A stretch of DNA of 64,000 bases. It comes from Coriobacteriia bacterium (GTDB taxonomy: Bacteria; Actinomycetota; Coriobacteriia; Anaerosomatales; JAAXUF01). How positions within the stretch are numbered: position 1 is the first letter of the stretch; every line of letters starts with the position of its first letter. The position numbers and the translations under genes were made by a program. The notes below the pieces were generated by a model. The model saw only the letters and a list, made by a program, of their open reading frames with translations. It was not told where the DNA came from and made no database searches. Shown piece after piece: positions 33,655 to 42,784 of the stretch. The stretch is taken from assembly GCA_013336165.1 (NCBI GenBank), contig JAAXUF010000001.1:62001-126000 (forward strand). The letters are read 5' to 3'.

Positions 33655-35001
33655 CTAAGCTTCAACTTTCGCCGCGTCGGCTTGTCCGTCGGCAACAAAC
33701 GCCGGCGAATCGATTGCGAGACCCTCACTTTCTTTTGGCAAGATCAAGTTCAGGATGATGCCGAGCACCGTCGCCAGAGCCATTCCGGGGATCGTGTACT
33801 CGCCGACGGGAATCGTGAACCCGCCGGTATCCATGCCGATGCCTACGACAAGGACGACGCTGGAAAGGATCAAGTTCCGGCTGTGGCTGTAGTCGATGCC
33901 GCTCTTGACGAGTAGACGTAGGCCGCTTGAGGCGATGAGCCCGAACAGGAGTAGCGAGATGCCACCCATGACTGGCGTGGGAATCGAGCTGATCGCTGCG
34001 CTCACCTTCGGAATGAACCCGCCGATGAGAAACGCGAATGCGCCAGCATACCAGAAGACTTGCGTCGCATAGACCTTGGTGACCGCCATGACACCGATGT
34101 TCTCGGCATACGTCGTAGAAGGCGTACCGCCTAGCGCGCCGGAGACGACGGTTGCGATGCCGTCGCCGAACAGTGACTCAGGCAGCATGGGTGTGAAGTC
34201 CTTGCCGGTGATCTCGTTGATGACCAGAAGGTGGCCGATGTGTTCGACGATGACCACGATGGCGACTGGTGCGATGATGAAGATCGCGCCGAGGTCAAAC
34301 GACGGAGTCGTGATGTTGGGCAGACCGATCCATGCGGCCTTTGAGATGCCATCGAAGCTCACTAAGCCCATGGGGATCGCGGCCACGTAGCCGACGATGA
34401 TGCCAAGAAGTACGGGAATCGCCTTGATGAATCCCTTGAAGAAGCTGGAGAAGATGATCGCAGCCGTGAGAGTGATTGCGGCGACCAGCACGCCTTTCAG
34501 ATCGACGCCCTGAGTGGGGTCGGAGAGCGGAAAAAGCGACATCTTGACGGCGGTGGCTGAGAGGCCCAAACCGATGACGATCACCACGGCACCAACAAGT
34601 GCGGGTGGCAGGATCTTGGTGATCCAGCCGGTGCCAAATGCCTTCACGAGACCGGCGACGATCATGTAGACGACGCCTGCCGCCACCAGCCCTCCTAAAG
34701 CGGCCGGAAGGTTACCCTTGCCACCGGCAATCGCTGCTGCTCCACCCCCGACAGCGATGAGAGGCGTGATGAAAGCGAAACTTGAGCCGAGGTAGCTCGG
34801 AATCTTATTGCGCGTGCAGATGAGGTACAGGATGGTCCCAATGCCGGAAGTCATCAGGCCTACGCCCACATCCATGCCGGTCAGGTATGGAACCAGAACT
34901 GTGGCTCCGAACATGGCCATGAGATGCTGCAGCGCAAGCGGGATTGCTCGCAGAACGGGCACAGTCTCGTCGGTCTGAATGACTGTCTGATTTGTGGCCA
35001 C
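33655..35001 (-). CDS. uraA: Uracil permease (NCS2/UraA family)
   Basis: A 448-aa membrane protein with about 14 hydrophobic segments, importing uracil by proton symport. Family features are LALQHLMAMFGATVLVPYLTGM near the N-terminus, SYLGSSFAFITPL, the substrate-site glutamate in IVEHIGHLLV, and GTPSTTYAENIGVMAVTKV. The N-terminus is short, as in UraA/PyrP. It starts at GTG 35001 behind GGAGAGA. A purine permease follows on the same strand upstream. Xanthine/uracil discrimination inside NCS2 is by overall similarity, so the substrate is probable rather than certain. Confidence 0.88.
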   Translation of the reverse strand: MATNQTVIQTDETVPVLRAIPLALQHLMAMFGATVLVPYLTGMDVGVGLMTSGIGTILYLICTRNKIPSYLGSSFAFITPLIAVGGGAAAIAGGKGNLPAALGGLVAAGVVYMIVAGLVKAFGTGWITKILPPALVGAVVIVIGLGLSATAVKMSLFPLSDPTQGVDLKGVLVAAITLTAAIIFSSFFKGFIKAIPVLLGIIVGYVAAIPMGLVSFDGISKAAWIGLPNITTPSFDLGAIFIIAPVAIVVIVEHIGHLLVINEITGKDFTPMLPESLFGDGIATVVSGALGGTPSTTYAENIGVMAVTKVYATQVFWYAGAFAFLIGGFIPKVSAAISSIPTPVMGGISLLLFGLIASSGLRLLVKSGIDYSHSRNLILSSVVLVVGIGMDTGGFTIPVGEYTIPGMALATVLGIILNLILPKESEGLAIDSPAFVADGQADAAKVEA

Positions 35002-35066
35002 TCTCTCCCTCTCTTCCTATTTCTGGATGGAACCCGTTGGGGCGGGTCTTCGACCCTCTCTGGGGA

Positions 35067-36440
35067 CTAGCCGACCATCTTCTGGATGAGTGGCATGACA
35101 AATGTGATCACGAACAAGCCGCTCACGACCCACATCAGCCAATGAACTTCTTTGGCCTTGCCGTGGAAGACCTTGATGAGCACATAGCTGATGAAACCAA
35201 GGCCAATACCGTAGCTTATGTTGTAGGTCAACGGGATACCGACGATCGTCAGGAATGCCGGGAAGGCGTTCTCGAAGTCAGTCCACGGAATCTCCCGAAT
35301 GGTCGACATCATGAGGAAGCCGACGATGATGAGCGCGCCGGCCGTGATAGGGGTCGCACCCCCGACCATTGCGATGATCGGCGAGAAAAAGGCCGACACA
35401 AGAAAGAGAAGGCCTACTACGATTGAGGTAAGACCCGTACGGCCGCCTTCGGCGACGCCTGATGCGGATTCGACGTAGGTGGTGATGGAGCTGGAACCGA
35501 AGAAGCCGCCGACCGCCGCAGCGATCGAGTCGACGGTGAGGATACTCCGGATACCAGGGACTTTGCCGTGCTCATCGACGAAACCGGCTTTCTCTCCGAT
35601 TGAGAGAACCGTGCCCATCGTATCGAAGAAGTCCGACAGCATTGTCGCAAAGACAAACAACAGCAGCGTTGGGGCTAGGGCACCCGAGAAGACCTGCAGG
35701 ATCGCCATCCCGCCTCCGTCGACGGTCTGGAACGGTGCGCCGAAGGTGCGGAAGTCGAGCGGAGCGACAATTGAGGACGGAAGCTTGGTGACGTGAAGCA
35801 GCAGTGCTGCCGCGGTGGCCACAAGGATACCCCAGAGGATGTCGCCCTTAACCTTGAAGGCCATGAAGGCCATGATTGCGATCAGCCCGATGAGTGTTAC
35901 CCAAACCTCGGGCGTGGTGAAGTCGCCCAGCGCAACGAGCGTCGCCGGATTGCCAACGACAATCTTTCCGTCCACCAAGCCAATGAAAGTTATGAAAAGA
36001 CCGATACCAACGCCGATGGCGCGCTTGAGGTTAAGCGGTATTGCGTTCATCACCGCTTCGCGCAGTCCAGTCACAACGAGGAGCAGGATGATGATGCCCT
36101 CTACGAAGATGACCGACATACCAACCTGCCACGGAACCTTCAGGCCGATGATGATGCTGAAGGCGACCACTGCGTTCAGGCCCATGCCGGAAGCGAGCGC
36201 TAGTGGACGGTTTGCGAATATGCCCATACAGACGCACATGAGGGCTGCACCGAGCGTCGTTGCTGTCGCGATTGCGGGGATCCAAGACGCCTGTGCGGCA
36301 GCGTCGGCGCCGAACGCCGCAGAGAGAATGCCGGGGTTGACGAAGATGATGTAAGCCATCGTCATAAAGGTGACAATGCCCGCCAGAACCTCGGTTCTCA
36401 GGTTCGTGCCCCGCTCCTTGAACTTGAAGAAGTTCTCCAT
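35067..36440 (-). CDS. NCS2 family permease, AzgA-type (adenine/guanine/hypoxanthine)
   Basis: A 457-aa integral membrane protein of the AzgA/PbuG/PbuO branch, importing purine bases by proton symport. It starts MENFFKFKERGTNLRTE, then has about 13 helices with FMTMAYIIFVNP, GMGLNAVVAF, MLSDFFDTMGT and STITTYVESA-like SSSITTYVESASGVAEGGRTG. The open frame extends 57 codons upstream, but ATG 36440 gives the family N-terminus and follows AAAGGG. It lies just upstream of uraA on the same strand (gap 65 nt), so one purine and one pyrimidine importer are paired. Confidence 0.9.
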   Translation of the reverse strand: MENFFKFKERGTNLRTEVLAGIVTFMTMAYIIFVNPGILSAAFGADAAAQASWIPAIATATTLGAALMCVCMGIFANRPLALASGMGLNAVVAFSIIIGLKVPWQVGMSVIFVEGIIILLLVVTGLREAVMNAIPLNLKRAIGVGIGLFITFIGLVDGKIVVGNPATLVALGDFTTPEVWVTLIGLIAIMAFMAFKVKGDILWGILVATAAALLLHVTKLPSSIVAPLDFRTFGAPFQTVDGGGMAILQVFSGALAPTLLLFVFATMLSDFFDTMGTVLSIGEKAGFVDEHGKVPGIRSILTVDSIAAAVGGFFGSSSITTYVESASGVAEGGRTGLTSIVVGLLFLVSAFFSPIIAMVGGATPITAGALIIVGFLMMSTIREIPWTDFENAFPAFLTIVGIPLTYNISYGIGLGFISYVLIKVFHGKAKEVHWLMWVVSGLFVITFVMPLIQKMVG

Positions 36441-36529
36441 GTGTTGCCCTTTCGTAGCTGGGTTGCTACTTGCGGTGAAAAGCTTGCGTGCCGGTCGACT
36501 GGGCCGGCGTTGGAGTTCGATGCGCTCTC

Positions 36530-37009
36530 TCACACTCCTCTCATGTTGCTCTCCGGAGTGAAGAGCGACCCAAGGTACCCAAGGCGTGATTCCCCGCCGA
36601 GTAACACGCATGCGAGCTGCTCGGCGATTGGAGGCCTGAGATCGATTTCGCAGAGCTTCTCCGGCGCAACGAGTTCGATGCCCTCAATCGCCGAGTCGGG
36701 GCTGGTGGGGTGCAATGACCCTCCGATACGTGTGGCTCCGAACGTGATGTTCACAACATGTCGGGATCCGTTCGGATCGATTGTGTCACTGATGAACATT
36801 GGCTCACCAAGAGCTACAATCAGGCCAGTTTCTTCATGGACTTCGCGGATCAAAGCCTGCTCCAGAGTCTCCCGATAGTCGACGCCGCCACCTGGTAGAA
36901 GGAAATACGGTGCGGCTCCCCTGCTTTGGCGAACCAAGATGACTTTGCCGTCGATCAGGATGACGGCCGCCACGCGCACCCGGGGGCTAGCGCACGCCTG
37001 TGCTTCCAA
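36530..37009 (-). CDS. NUDIX hydrolase
   Basis: A 159-aa cytoplasmic hydrolase of nucleoside diphosphates linked to another group. The Nudix box [24 protein letters not shown] fits Gx5Ex7REUxEExGU. The start is uncertain: the frame stays open to 37075, but that would overlap dut by 89 nt. TTG 37009 is preferred because GGGGGAGGG lies a few nt upstream; a GTG near 36980 is another option. It follows dut with a short overlap. Substrate cannot be read from sequence; proximity to dut suggests nucleotide-pool cleaning. Confidence 0.85.
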   Translation of the reverse strand: MEAQACASPRVRVAAVILIDGKVILVRQSRGAAPYFLLPGGGVDYRETLEQALIREVHEETGLIVALGEPMFISDTIDPNGSRHVVNITFGATRIGGSLHPTSPDSAIEGIELVAPEKLCEIDLRPPIAEQLACVLLGGESRLGYLGSLFTPESNMRGV

Positions 37010-37421
37010 AACCGCCCTCCCCCCGGCGAGTGGGGTCAAGTTCATCGACTTCGAGGATCTCGGCACATTCGACACGCTGAATGACGAGTTGACCGATTCT
37101 GTCGCCCCTGCAGAGGATGATCTCGTTTGTGGGATCCATGTTGATCGCTATGATCTTGATTTCGCCTCTGTAGTGGCTATCGATGAGGCCTGGTGAGTTC
37201 ACGAAGCCGAGTCCTTTGCGAATAGCCAGTCCGCTGCGCGGCTGCACAAAGCCCGCGTAGCCCTCCGGAATGGCTACCGCGATACCGGTACCTATGAGTC
37301 GGCGCTCGCCAGGTGCGAGCGTGAGATTCTCTGCAGACAGGAGATCTAAGCCCGCATCTCCCGCATGAGCATAGCTAGGAACAGGCAGGTCCCGGTCAAG
37401 CTTCAGATACCGCAGGATCAT
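36987..37421 (-). CDS. dut: dUTP diphosphatase
   Basis: A 144-aa cytoplasmic trimeric dUTPase that converts dUTP to dUMP and keeps uracil out of DNA. Motifs 1-5 are present: [42 protein letters not shown] and the C-terminal glycine-rich GEGGFGSTG that closes over the active site. It starts at ATG 37421 and overlaps the Nudix gene at its 3' end. Confidence 0.95.
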   Translation of the reverse strand: MILRYLKLDRDLPVPSYAHAGDAGLDLLSAENLTLAPGERRLIGTGIAVAIPEGYAGFVQPRSGLAIRKGLGFVNSPGLIDSHYRGEIKIIAINMDPTNEIILCRGDRIGQLVIQRVECAEILEVDELDPTRRGEGGFGSTGVR

Positions 37422-37478
37422 CAGTGCTTCGGTCTCCCTGTTTGAGTGCTGACGACGGGTGTGCTTGAGACGTGACGC

Positions 37479-37925
37479 TTACGCGAGATGATTCAACTCC
37501 GAAGTGAACTCGTCCAAGTCCTGAAACTCCTTGTAGACAGACGCAAACCGTACATAGGCGACCCTGTCAAGATCACGCAGGCGCCTGAGAACCATGTCGC
37601 CAACCTGCGAACTAGGAACTTCATAGCGAAACGAGTTGTAGAGTTCCGAGGTGATGTCATCGATGAGAGACTCAAGTTGTTCCACGGTGACATTGCGTTT
37701 CGCTGTTGCGACCATCAGGCCGCGCAGAAGCTTGGAGCGATCAAAGGGCTCAACGGTTCCGCCCTTCTTGACAACCATGAGCGGCATTTCCTCCCGTCGC
37801 TCGTAGGTCGTGAAGCGTTCGCTGCACTTGAGGCATTCACGGCGTCGGCGAATGGCATCCTGAGACTCGGAAATCCGGGAGTCAACAACCTTGGTATCAT
37901 CATGACCGCAGAACGGACACCGCAT
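37479..37925 (-). CDS. nrdR: Transcriptional repressor NrdR
   Basis: A 148-aa zinc-ribbon/ATP-cone repressor of ribonucleotide reductase genes, sensing ATP/dATP. The N-terminal zinc ribbon [17 protein letters not shown] with CLKC, and the ATP-cone [16 protein letters not shown] with the helical region after it, are complete. The frame is open a further 31 codons upstream, but ATG 37925 gives the standard start and follows AGGGGGT. No nrd genes are in the window, so it acts in trans. Confidence 0.95.
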   Translation of the reverse strand: MRCPFCGHDDTKVVDSRISESQDAIRRRRECLKCSERFTTYERREEMPLMVVKKGGTVEPFDRSKLLRGLMVATAKRNVTVEQLESLIDDITSELYNSFRYEVPSSQVGDMVLRRLRDLDRVAYVRFASVYKEFQDLDEFTSELNHLA

Positions 37926-38027
37926 ACGCTGACCCCCTAGATCTTGTCTAGGTGAAAGACTATCACTCAAGATATAGGGCATCAACGGAAAACGCATAAC
38001 AAATCGAGGATTTCGCATCTACTGCTG

Positions 38028-38417
38028 TTATCTCTTCAGTGCGAGGCGATTCTCTATCGAACTAGCAGGTACCTGTACGGTGCTACCGGCAAGAAGCATC
38101 TTCTCTCCGAGCGAATTGACGCGGATGAGTAAATCCACCGTTTCTTCGGTACGGAGTCCGGGGGCCGGGTACTTCTCGGCAAGTCCCCATATGGTGTCGC
38201 CCTGCTGCACCGAGATGGTGACGAGTGCTGGGCTTTCTAACCTATGGGGAATCCCAGTGATGGTGGCACCGACGACGAGCAGAACCAGGATCACCAGAAC
38301 GAGAGCGGTATCCAAGTGCGCTTTCCATCTATGCCCACGGCGTCGGTGATGCGCGCTCGTTCGTGATGCGGACCGCCGTCCGGACTGGTTGATGTCGACC
38401 CCGCTTGCGTAGATCAT
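38028..38417 (-). CDS. LysM domain membrane protein, YneA-like (divergent from lexA)
   Basis: A 129-aa protein with a basic cytoplasmic N-terminus (~33 residues), one transmembrane helix (about 36-55) and an extracytoplasmic LysM domain (about 67-118: VQQGDTIWGLAEKY, LIRVNSLGEKMLLAGSTVQVPA). This architecture, and its position divergent from lexA with shared LexA boxes, match YneA of Bacillus and Rv2719c-like proteins of actinobacteria, which delay cell division during the SOS response. The division-inhibitor role is inference from context. ATG 38417 follows AAGGGGAA. Confidence 0.82.
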   Translation of the reverse strand: MIYASGVDINQSGRRSASRTSAHHRRRGHRWKAHLDTALVLVILVLLVVGATITGIPHRLESPALVTISVQQGDTIWGLAEKYPAPGLRTEETVDLLIRVNSLGEKMLLAGSTVQVPASSIENRLALKR

Positions 38418-38491
38418 TGCGATTCCCCTTCTTGCTTACGAATCAGGCTCACTCACCGTAGCAGTGGACTCTGACATCGTATTCACAATAT

Positions 38492-38505
38492 CGAACACCT
38501 GTGCG
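38492..38505. promoter_or_regulatory. LexA box 1 (CGAACACCTGTGCG)
   Basis: It fits CGAACNNNNGTTCG with one mismatch (T to G) and lies nearest the yneA-like gene, 75 nt before its ATG. It is one of three sites in the lexA/yneA divergent region. Confidence 0.7.
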
Positions 38506-38518
38506 TACATATAGTAAA

Positions 38519-38532
38519 CGAACAGGTGTTCG
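38519..38532. promoter_or_regulatory. LexA box 2 (CGAACAGGTGTTCG)
   Basis: A perfect match to CGAACNNNNGTTCG in the middle of the divergent region, identical over all 14 bases to the box before recA. It probably represses both directions. Confidence 0.9.
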
Positions 38533-38548
38533 GTTTACAAGAGATAAT

Positions 38549-38562
38549 CGAACGCATGTTTG
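38549..38562. promoter_or_regulatory. LexA box 3 (CGAACGCATGTTTG)
   Basis: One mismatch from CGAACNNNNGTTCG; it lies 65 nt before the lexA ATG, in position to autoregulate lexA. The centre-to-centre spacing to box 2 is 30 nt, about three helical turns. Confidence 0.8.
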
Positions 38563-38626
38563 CACGCACGGAGATGAGCGGAGTACACTAGCTCGAAAAG
38601 ATCTTCGATCAGAAGAGGGCTGAGAA

Positions 38627-39250
38627 ATGACCTATCAGCGCGAGCTGAGCAAGCGGCAGCAGCAGATAATCGATTTCATCAGGTCTGAGATACATCGGTG
38701 TGGCTATCCTCCGAGTGTCCGCGAGATCGGCGAAGCGGTCGGCCTCTCCTCGTCTTCTACCGTGCATTCTCATCTTGCATCCTTGGAGGCAAAGGGTTTC
38801 ATTCGACGTGACCCGTCGAAGCCGCGAGCGCTGGAGGTTCTGGACTTTCGCGAAACCGAGCGCGGAATCGACGCCAGCGCCATTCGGATGGTGCCGGTTC
38901 TGGGACAGGTGGCCGCAGGTCAGCCCATCATGGCTGCCGAGAACATCGAGCAGACCATGCCATTGCCTGCGGAAATGGTGGGTGACTCAACCTTCATCCT
39001 TAGAGTACGCGGCGATTCGATGATTGAAGCCGGCATTCTGAACGGCGACTTCGTAGTCGTTCGCCAGCAGACTACCGCCAACAACGGTGACATCGTTGTT
39101 GCAATGATCGATGACGAGGCCACGGTGAAGACGTTCTATAAAGAGGCGGACCGTGTTCGCCTGCAGCCGCAGAACAGCACTATGGAACCCATTTACACGC
39201 GCGACATAATGCTTCTCGGCAAGGTGGTTGCGCTGCTCAGGAGATTGTGA
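38627..39250 (+). CDS. lexA: LexA repressor
   Basis: A 207-aa SOS repressor and the only plus-strand gene of the right half. The N-terminal winged HTH (residues ~1-70) includes [24 protein letters not shown]. The C-terminal S24 protease-like domain has the self-cleavage bond A97-G98 and the dyad S131/K168 ([16 protein letters not shown]). It autoregulates through the boxes upstream; RecA filament triggers cleavage. ATG 38627 follows AGAGGGCTGAG. Confidence 0.96.
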   Translation: MTYQRELSKRQQQIIDFIRSEIHRCGYPPSVREIGEAVGLSSSSTVHSHLASLEAKGFIRRDPSKPRALEVLDFRETERGIDASAIRMVPVLGQVAAGQPIMAAENIEQTMPLPAEMVGDSTFILRVRGDSMIEAGILNGDFVVVRQQTTANNGDIVVAMIDDEATVKTFYKEADRVRLQPQNSTMEPIYTRDIMLLGKVVALLRRL

Positions 39251-39265
39251 GCAAGAGACCGGGGT

Positions 39266-40567
39266 TTATACGGTATCAGGGGCCGCATGGAACTCGGCAA
39301 ACATCGGCTCGAGTTCCTTCGGCACACGGAGCACAATCTGTGTGCCGAAGTCTGTATGCCGCTCGCTGAGGATATGTGCTCTCTCGTGCGCCAATGCGAC
39401 TACGTCCCCGCGAGTGTATGGTACGGTCACAGTCATGGTGACACTCGCTCTGCCTGCCTCATCGGCAATGCGTGCCAGCAGCGCATCTAAGCCGGTCAGA
39501 GACTTCGCGGACACGAACACCGCCGATGGGTTGCGCTTCTCGAGGATGGCTCTGTCGGCCGAGTTGAGGGTATCGCTCTTGTTGATGACCACGATATTGG
39601 GCGCCTGTGCATCTATTTCGGCGAGCACCTCTCGAACCGCCTGCATTTGCGCTTCGCGTTGTGGCGACCCGGCGTCCGTGACGTGCAGGAGCAGGTCGGC
39701 CTCGCGCACTTCGTCAAGCGTTGATTTGAACGCCTCGACCAGCCCGTGCGGAAGCTTGTGGATGAAGCCGACGGTGTCCGTGAGCGTAAGCTCTCTCCCC
39801 TCGGGGAGGATGAGGCGCCTAGTTGTGGAGTCCAGCGTTGCGAAGAGCATGTCGGCCTGTAGCACATCCGAGCCGGTAAGCGCATTCAGCAGCGTGGACT
39901 TCCCTGCATTGGTGTAGCCGACCAGAGCTACCTTGAAGACGCCGCTTCGCATTCTGGCGCGGCGCTGCAGCGCTCGCTCGGCCGAGACACCCTTAAGTTC
40001 GTGTTTGAGCTCGCCGATGCGTTTCCTCGCGAGCCTCCGGTCAGTCTCGAGCTGACTCTCCCCCGGCCCACGAGTGAGGACGCCTCCGCCGGCGAACCGG
40101 TCAAGGTGACGCCACATGCCGCGCAGGCGCGGGAGCAGATACTCCATCTGAGCGAGCTGAACCTGAAGTTTGCCTTCACGGGTGACGGCATGCAGCGCAA
40201 AGATGTCTAGGATGAGCGCGGTCCGATCGGCTATCTTGGTTTCAGGAATGAGGTTCTCGAGGTTGGCTTGCTGAGTGGGCGTGAGCTCATCGTCAATGAT
40301 GACGAGTGTTGCGCTGAGGTCCTTGACGAACTCCGCGATCTCCTCGACCTTCCCCTTGCCGAGGAAGGTGCGAGGATTCGGGTGATCAAGGCGTTGCGTG
40401 ACGACGGCCAAAACATCGGCTCCCGCCGTCTCGGTGAGTCGCGTCAGCTCGGCGATAGATTCTTCCGTTGGCCAGTCCCGATCACCGCGGTCGATTCCGA
40501 CGAGCACCGCATGATCGCGGCGCTCAAGAGAGTCGTCCTTCGTGGCTGGGTTCCGGCGTTCCGTCAA
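39266..40567 (-). CDS. hflX: GTPase HflX
   Basis: A 433-aa ribosome-associated GTPase that splits stalled 70S ribosomes. The N-terminal HflX domain (GADVLAVVTQRLDHPNPRTFLGKGKVEEI), the glycine-rich linker (GGGVLTRGPGESQLETDRR) and the G domain with GYTNAGKST, DTVGFIHKLPH and NKSD are complete. The start TTG 40567 follows AAGGGGACGG. It is convergent with lexA and lies 15 nt after dapL on the same strand. Confidence 0.94.
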   Translation of the reverse strand: MTERRNPATKDDSLERRDHAVLVGIDRGDRDWPTEESIAELTRLTETAGADVLAVVTQRLDHPNPRTFLGKGKVEEIAEFVKDLSATLVIIDDELTPTQQANLENLIPETKIADRTALILDIFALHAVTREGKLQVQLAQMEYLLPRLRGMWRHLDRFAGGGVLTRGPGESQLETDRRLARKRIGELKHELKGVSAERALQRRARMRSGVFKVALVGYTNAGKSTLLNALTGSDVLQADMLFATLDSTTRRLILPEGRELTLTDTVGFIHKLPHGLVEAFKSTLDEVREADLLLHVTDAGSPQREAQMQAVREVLAEIDAQAPNIVVINKSDTLNSADRAILEKRNPSAVFVSAKSLTGLDALLARIADEAGRASVTMTVTVPYTRGDVVALAHERAHILSERHTDFGTQIVLRVPKELEPMFAEFHAAPDTV

Positions 40568-40582
40568 AGGTTGTCCGTCCCC

Positions 40583-41743
40583 TTAGAGTGAGTTCTTGAT
40601 ACGTTCGATAGCGGTCTCGAGCTTGTCGTCAGGCGTGGTGAGTGAGATTCGGACATATCCTTCGCCCGATGGCCCGTACGCGGAGCCGGCCGCCACGATG
40701 ACGTTGGCCTCTTCGAGGATCTTCTCGGCGAACTCGGCGGACGTGTAGCCTGCAGGAACCTTGGCCCATACGTAGATGGTCGCCAGCGGCTTGACCGGGA
40801 CTTCGATACCGATCTTTTCGAGTGCGTCGAGGACGAGATCGCGGCGGCGCTGATAGAGGGCGTTGAGCTCGACGATCGAATCCTGCGGGCCGAGGAACGC
40901 CTCGATGGCGGCGTCTTGGACTGCGGTGAAGACGCCGGAGTCGATGTTTGACTTCACGGTGCCGAGCGCTTTGATCGCCGCCGCGTTGCCGCAGGCGAAT
41001 GCGACACGCCAACCGGTCATGTTGTAGGCCTTGCTGGCGCTGAAGAGCTCGATGGCGACGTCTTTGGCGCCCGGGCGCTCAAGGAAGCTCGGCGCGCGGT
41101 ATCCGTCAAAACCGATCTCGCTGTACGCGTTGTCGTGGACGATCAGGATGTCATGCTTCTTGGCGAACGCGATCGCGCGGTCGAAGTACTCGTCATTGGC
41201 GATGGCGGACGTGGGGTTGTTGGGGTAGCTGAGGAACATCATCTTCGCTTTGGCGAGAACTTCGGGGGGAGTCGACTCAAAGTCGGCCAGGAAGCCGTTC
41301 TCCTCGGTCATCGGCATCCAGTGCGTCAGGCCGCCGACCATCACGCCGCCGGTGTAGTAGACGGGGTATCCCGCACCGGGCACCAAGGTGTACTCGCCCG
41401 GATCGATGAAGGCGGTGAACAGGTGAGCGATGCCCTCTTTGCTGCCGATCAGTGCAAGGACCTCGGTCGCGGGATCAACGGTGACCCCGAAGCGGCGGTG
41501 CATCCACTCGGCGCAGGCCGCGCGGTAGCGGGGGGCGCCGGGGTAGCTCGGATACTGGTGGTTCGCAGGGTTGTGGAGCGCCTTGCAGGCCGCCTCGACG
41601 ATGTGATCGGGCGTGGCGGTGTCGGGGTCGCCGATACCCAGTGAGATGACGTCGATACCCTGCGCGGTCTTGAGGGCCTTCTTACGGTCGATCTCGGCGA
41701 ACAGATATGGCGGCAGGTTGTCGATACGTTTTGCGGTCCTCAC
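40583..41743 (-). CDS. dapL: LL-diaminopimelate aminotransferase
   Basis: A 386-aa PLP-dependent class I aminotransferase that converts tetrahydrodipicolinate to LL-diaminopimelate in one step, bypassing the acylated branches. The PLP lysine lies in SASKAYNMTGWRVAFACGN. The N-terminus IDNLPPYLFAEIDRKK and SLGIGDPDTATPDHIV is diagnostic of the DapL-like group. It lies just after dapF, the next enzyme of the pathway, which strongly supports the call. The start GTG 41743 follows AAAGGGAGA. Confidence 0.92.
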   Translation of the reverse strand: MRTAKRIDNLPPYLFAEIDRKKALKTAQGIDVISLGIGDPDTATPDHIVEAACKALHNPANHQYPSYPGAPRYRAACAEWMHRRFGVTVDPATEVLALIGSKEGIAHLFTAFIDPGEYTLVPGAGYPVYYTGGVMVGGLTHWMPMTEENGFLADFESTPPEVLAKAKMMFLSYPNNPTSAIANDEYFDRAIAFAKKHDILIVHDNAYSEIGFDGYRAPSFLERPGAKDVAIELFSASKAYNMTGWRVAFACGNAAAIKALGTVKSNIDSGVFTAVQDAAIEAFLGPQDSIVELNALYQRRRDLVLDALEKIGIEVPVKPLATIYVWAKVPAGYTSAEFAEKILEEANVIVAAGSAYGPSGEGYVRISLTTPDDKLETAIERIKNSL

Positions 41744-41844
41744 CGGACTTGTCTCCCTTTTCGTCGGAAATAATTCACTTAAGGCCCGTTAGGCCGTGGC
41801 TGCCATGGTAACACTCGCGAGCATCTCGGTAGGTTGCGTGTCGG

Positions 41845-42738
41845 TTACACGATCGAATCTTCGTCCGAGTCGTCTTCGGGAATCGTAAGAATACCCGCGA
41901 ATACCTCTTCGGCTGATCCGGTCATGTAGACATGGTTGTTCTCGGCCCAGTTGATCGCAAGCTCGCCGCCAGGAAGCTCGATCGTCACCTCGCGATCGGT
42001 GCGGCCGGTGAGGACACCGGCCACCGTGGTTGCGCATGCTCCTGTTCCACAGGCAAGCGTCTCCCCTACTCCGCGCTCCCAAACTCGCAGTCTGACGTAG
42101 TCCGAGGCAATGACCTCGGCGAACTCGACGTTCGTTCTGGCCGGGAAGGCGCAGTGTGTTTCGACTTCCGGACCCACCTCGCCTACCGGTGCATCCTGAA
42201 CGTCATCAACCCACATGACGCAGTGAGGGTTGCCCATCGAGACACACGTCACCGAGAAAAGACCGAGCGTCGTCTCAAGCAGACCTGCAATCACCGGTGA
42301 GTCGTCGTCGGATGAGAGTGTGGTCGGCACGTCGGAAGGAGTGAGGATCGGCTCGCCCATATCGACCGTGGCCATCGCCATGCGCCCGTCCGATTCGCGC
42401 GTAACGGCTATCGGCTTGATACCACCGAGGGTCTCAACGCGGATATCATCGCAATCTGCGCCGACGATACGATGGTCGACGAGGTACTTCGCAAAGCACC
42501 TCACACCGTTGCCGCACATCTCGGCGACGGTACCGTCGGAGTTGTAGTACAGCATAAAGTAGTCGGCCTCGGGGACAGACGCGGGACGAACTAGGATCAC
42601 CCCGTCGCCTCCGATGCCAAAATTGCGATCACACAGCCATGCAACGGCGTCAGGGGAGAGATCAAGTTCGCCCGAGAGGTCTTCGATCAACACGAAATCG
42701 TTGCCGAGCCCATGCATCTTCACGAACGACAGCTCCAT
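41845..42738 (-). CDS. dapF: Diaminopimelate epimerase
   Basis: A 297-aa cytoplasmic cofactor-free epimerase that converts LL- to meso-diaminopimelate for lysine and peptidoglycan. Two catalytic cysteines are present, in EMCGNGVRCFAKY and ACGTGACATT. The N-terminus MHGLGNDFVLIED is typical. The next gene on the strand is dapL. A slightly acidic C-terminal tail (EDDSDEDSIV) is extra. ATG 42738 follows AAGGAG. Confidence 0.95.
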   Translation of the reverse strand: MELSFVKMHGLGNDFVLIEDLSGELDLSPDAVAWLCDRNFGIGGDGVILVRPASVPEADYFMLYYNSDGTVAEMCGNGVRCFAKYLVDHRIVGADCDDIRVETLGGIKPIAVTRESDGRMAMATVDMGEPILTPSDVPTTLSSDDDSPVIAGLLETTLGLFSVTCVSMGNPHCVMWVDDVQDAPVGEVGPEVETHCAFPARTNVEFAEVIASDYVRLRVWERGVGETLACGTGACATTVAGVLTGRTDREVTIELPGGELAINWAENNHVYMTGSAEEVFAGILTIPEDDSDEDSIV

Positions 42739-42784
42739 CGAAAAACGACTCCTTCGCGATGCGGATGTTGGTGATTTGGTGCGG

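Noticed and set aside
36441-36529. Possible purine riboswitch before the AzgA-type permease
   Set aside because: The 89-nt gap shows no recognisable three-way junction or conserved loop sequences.
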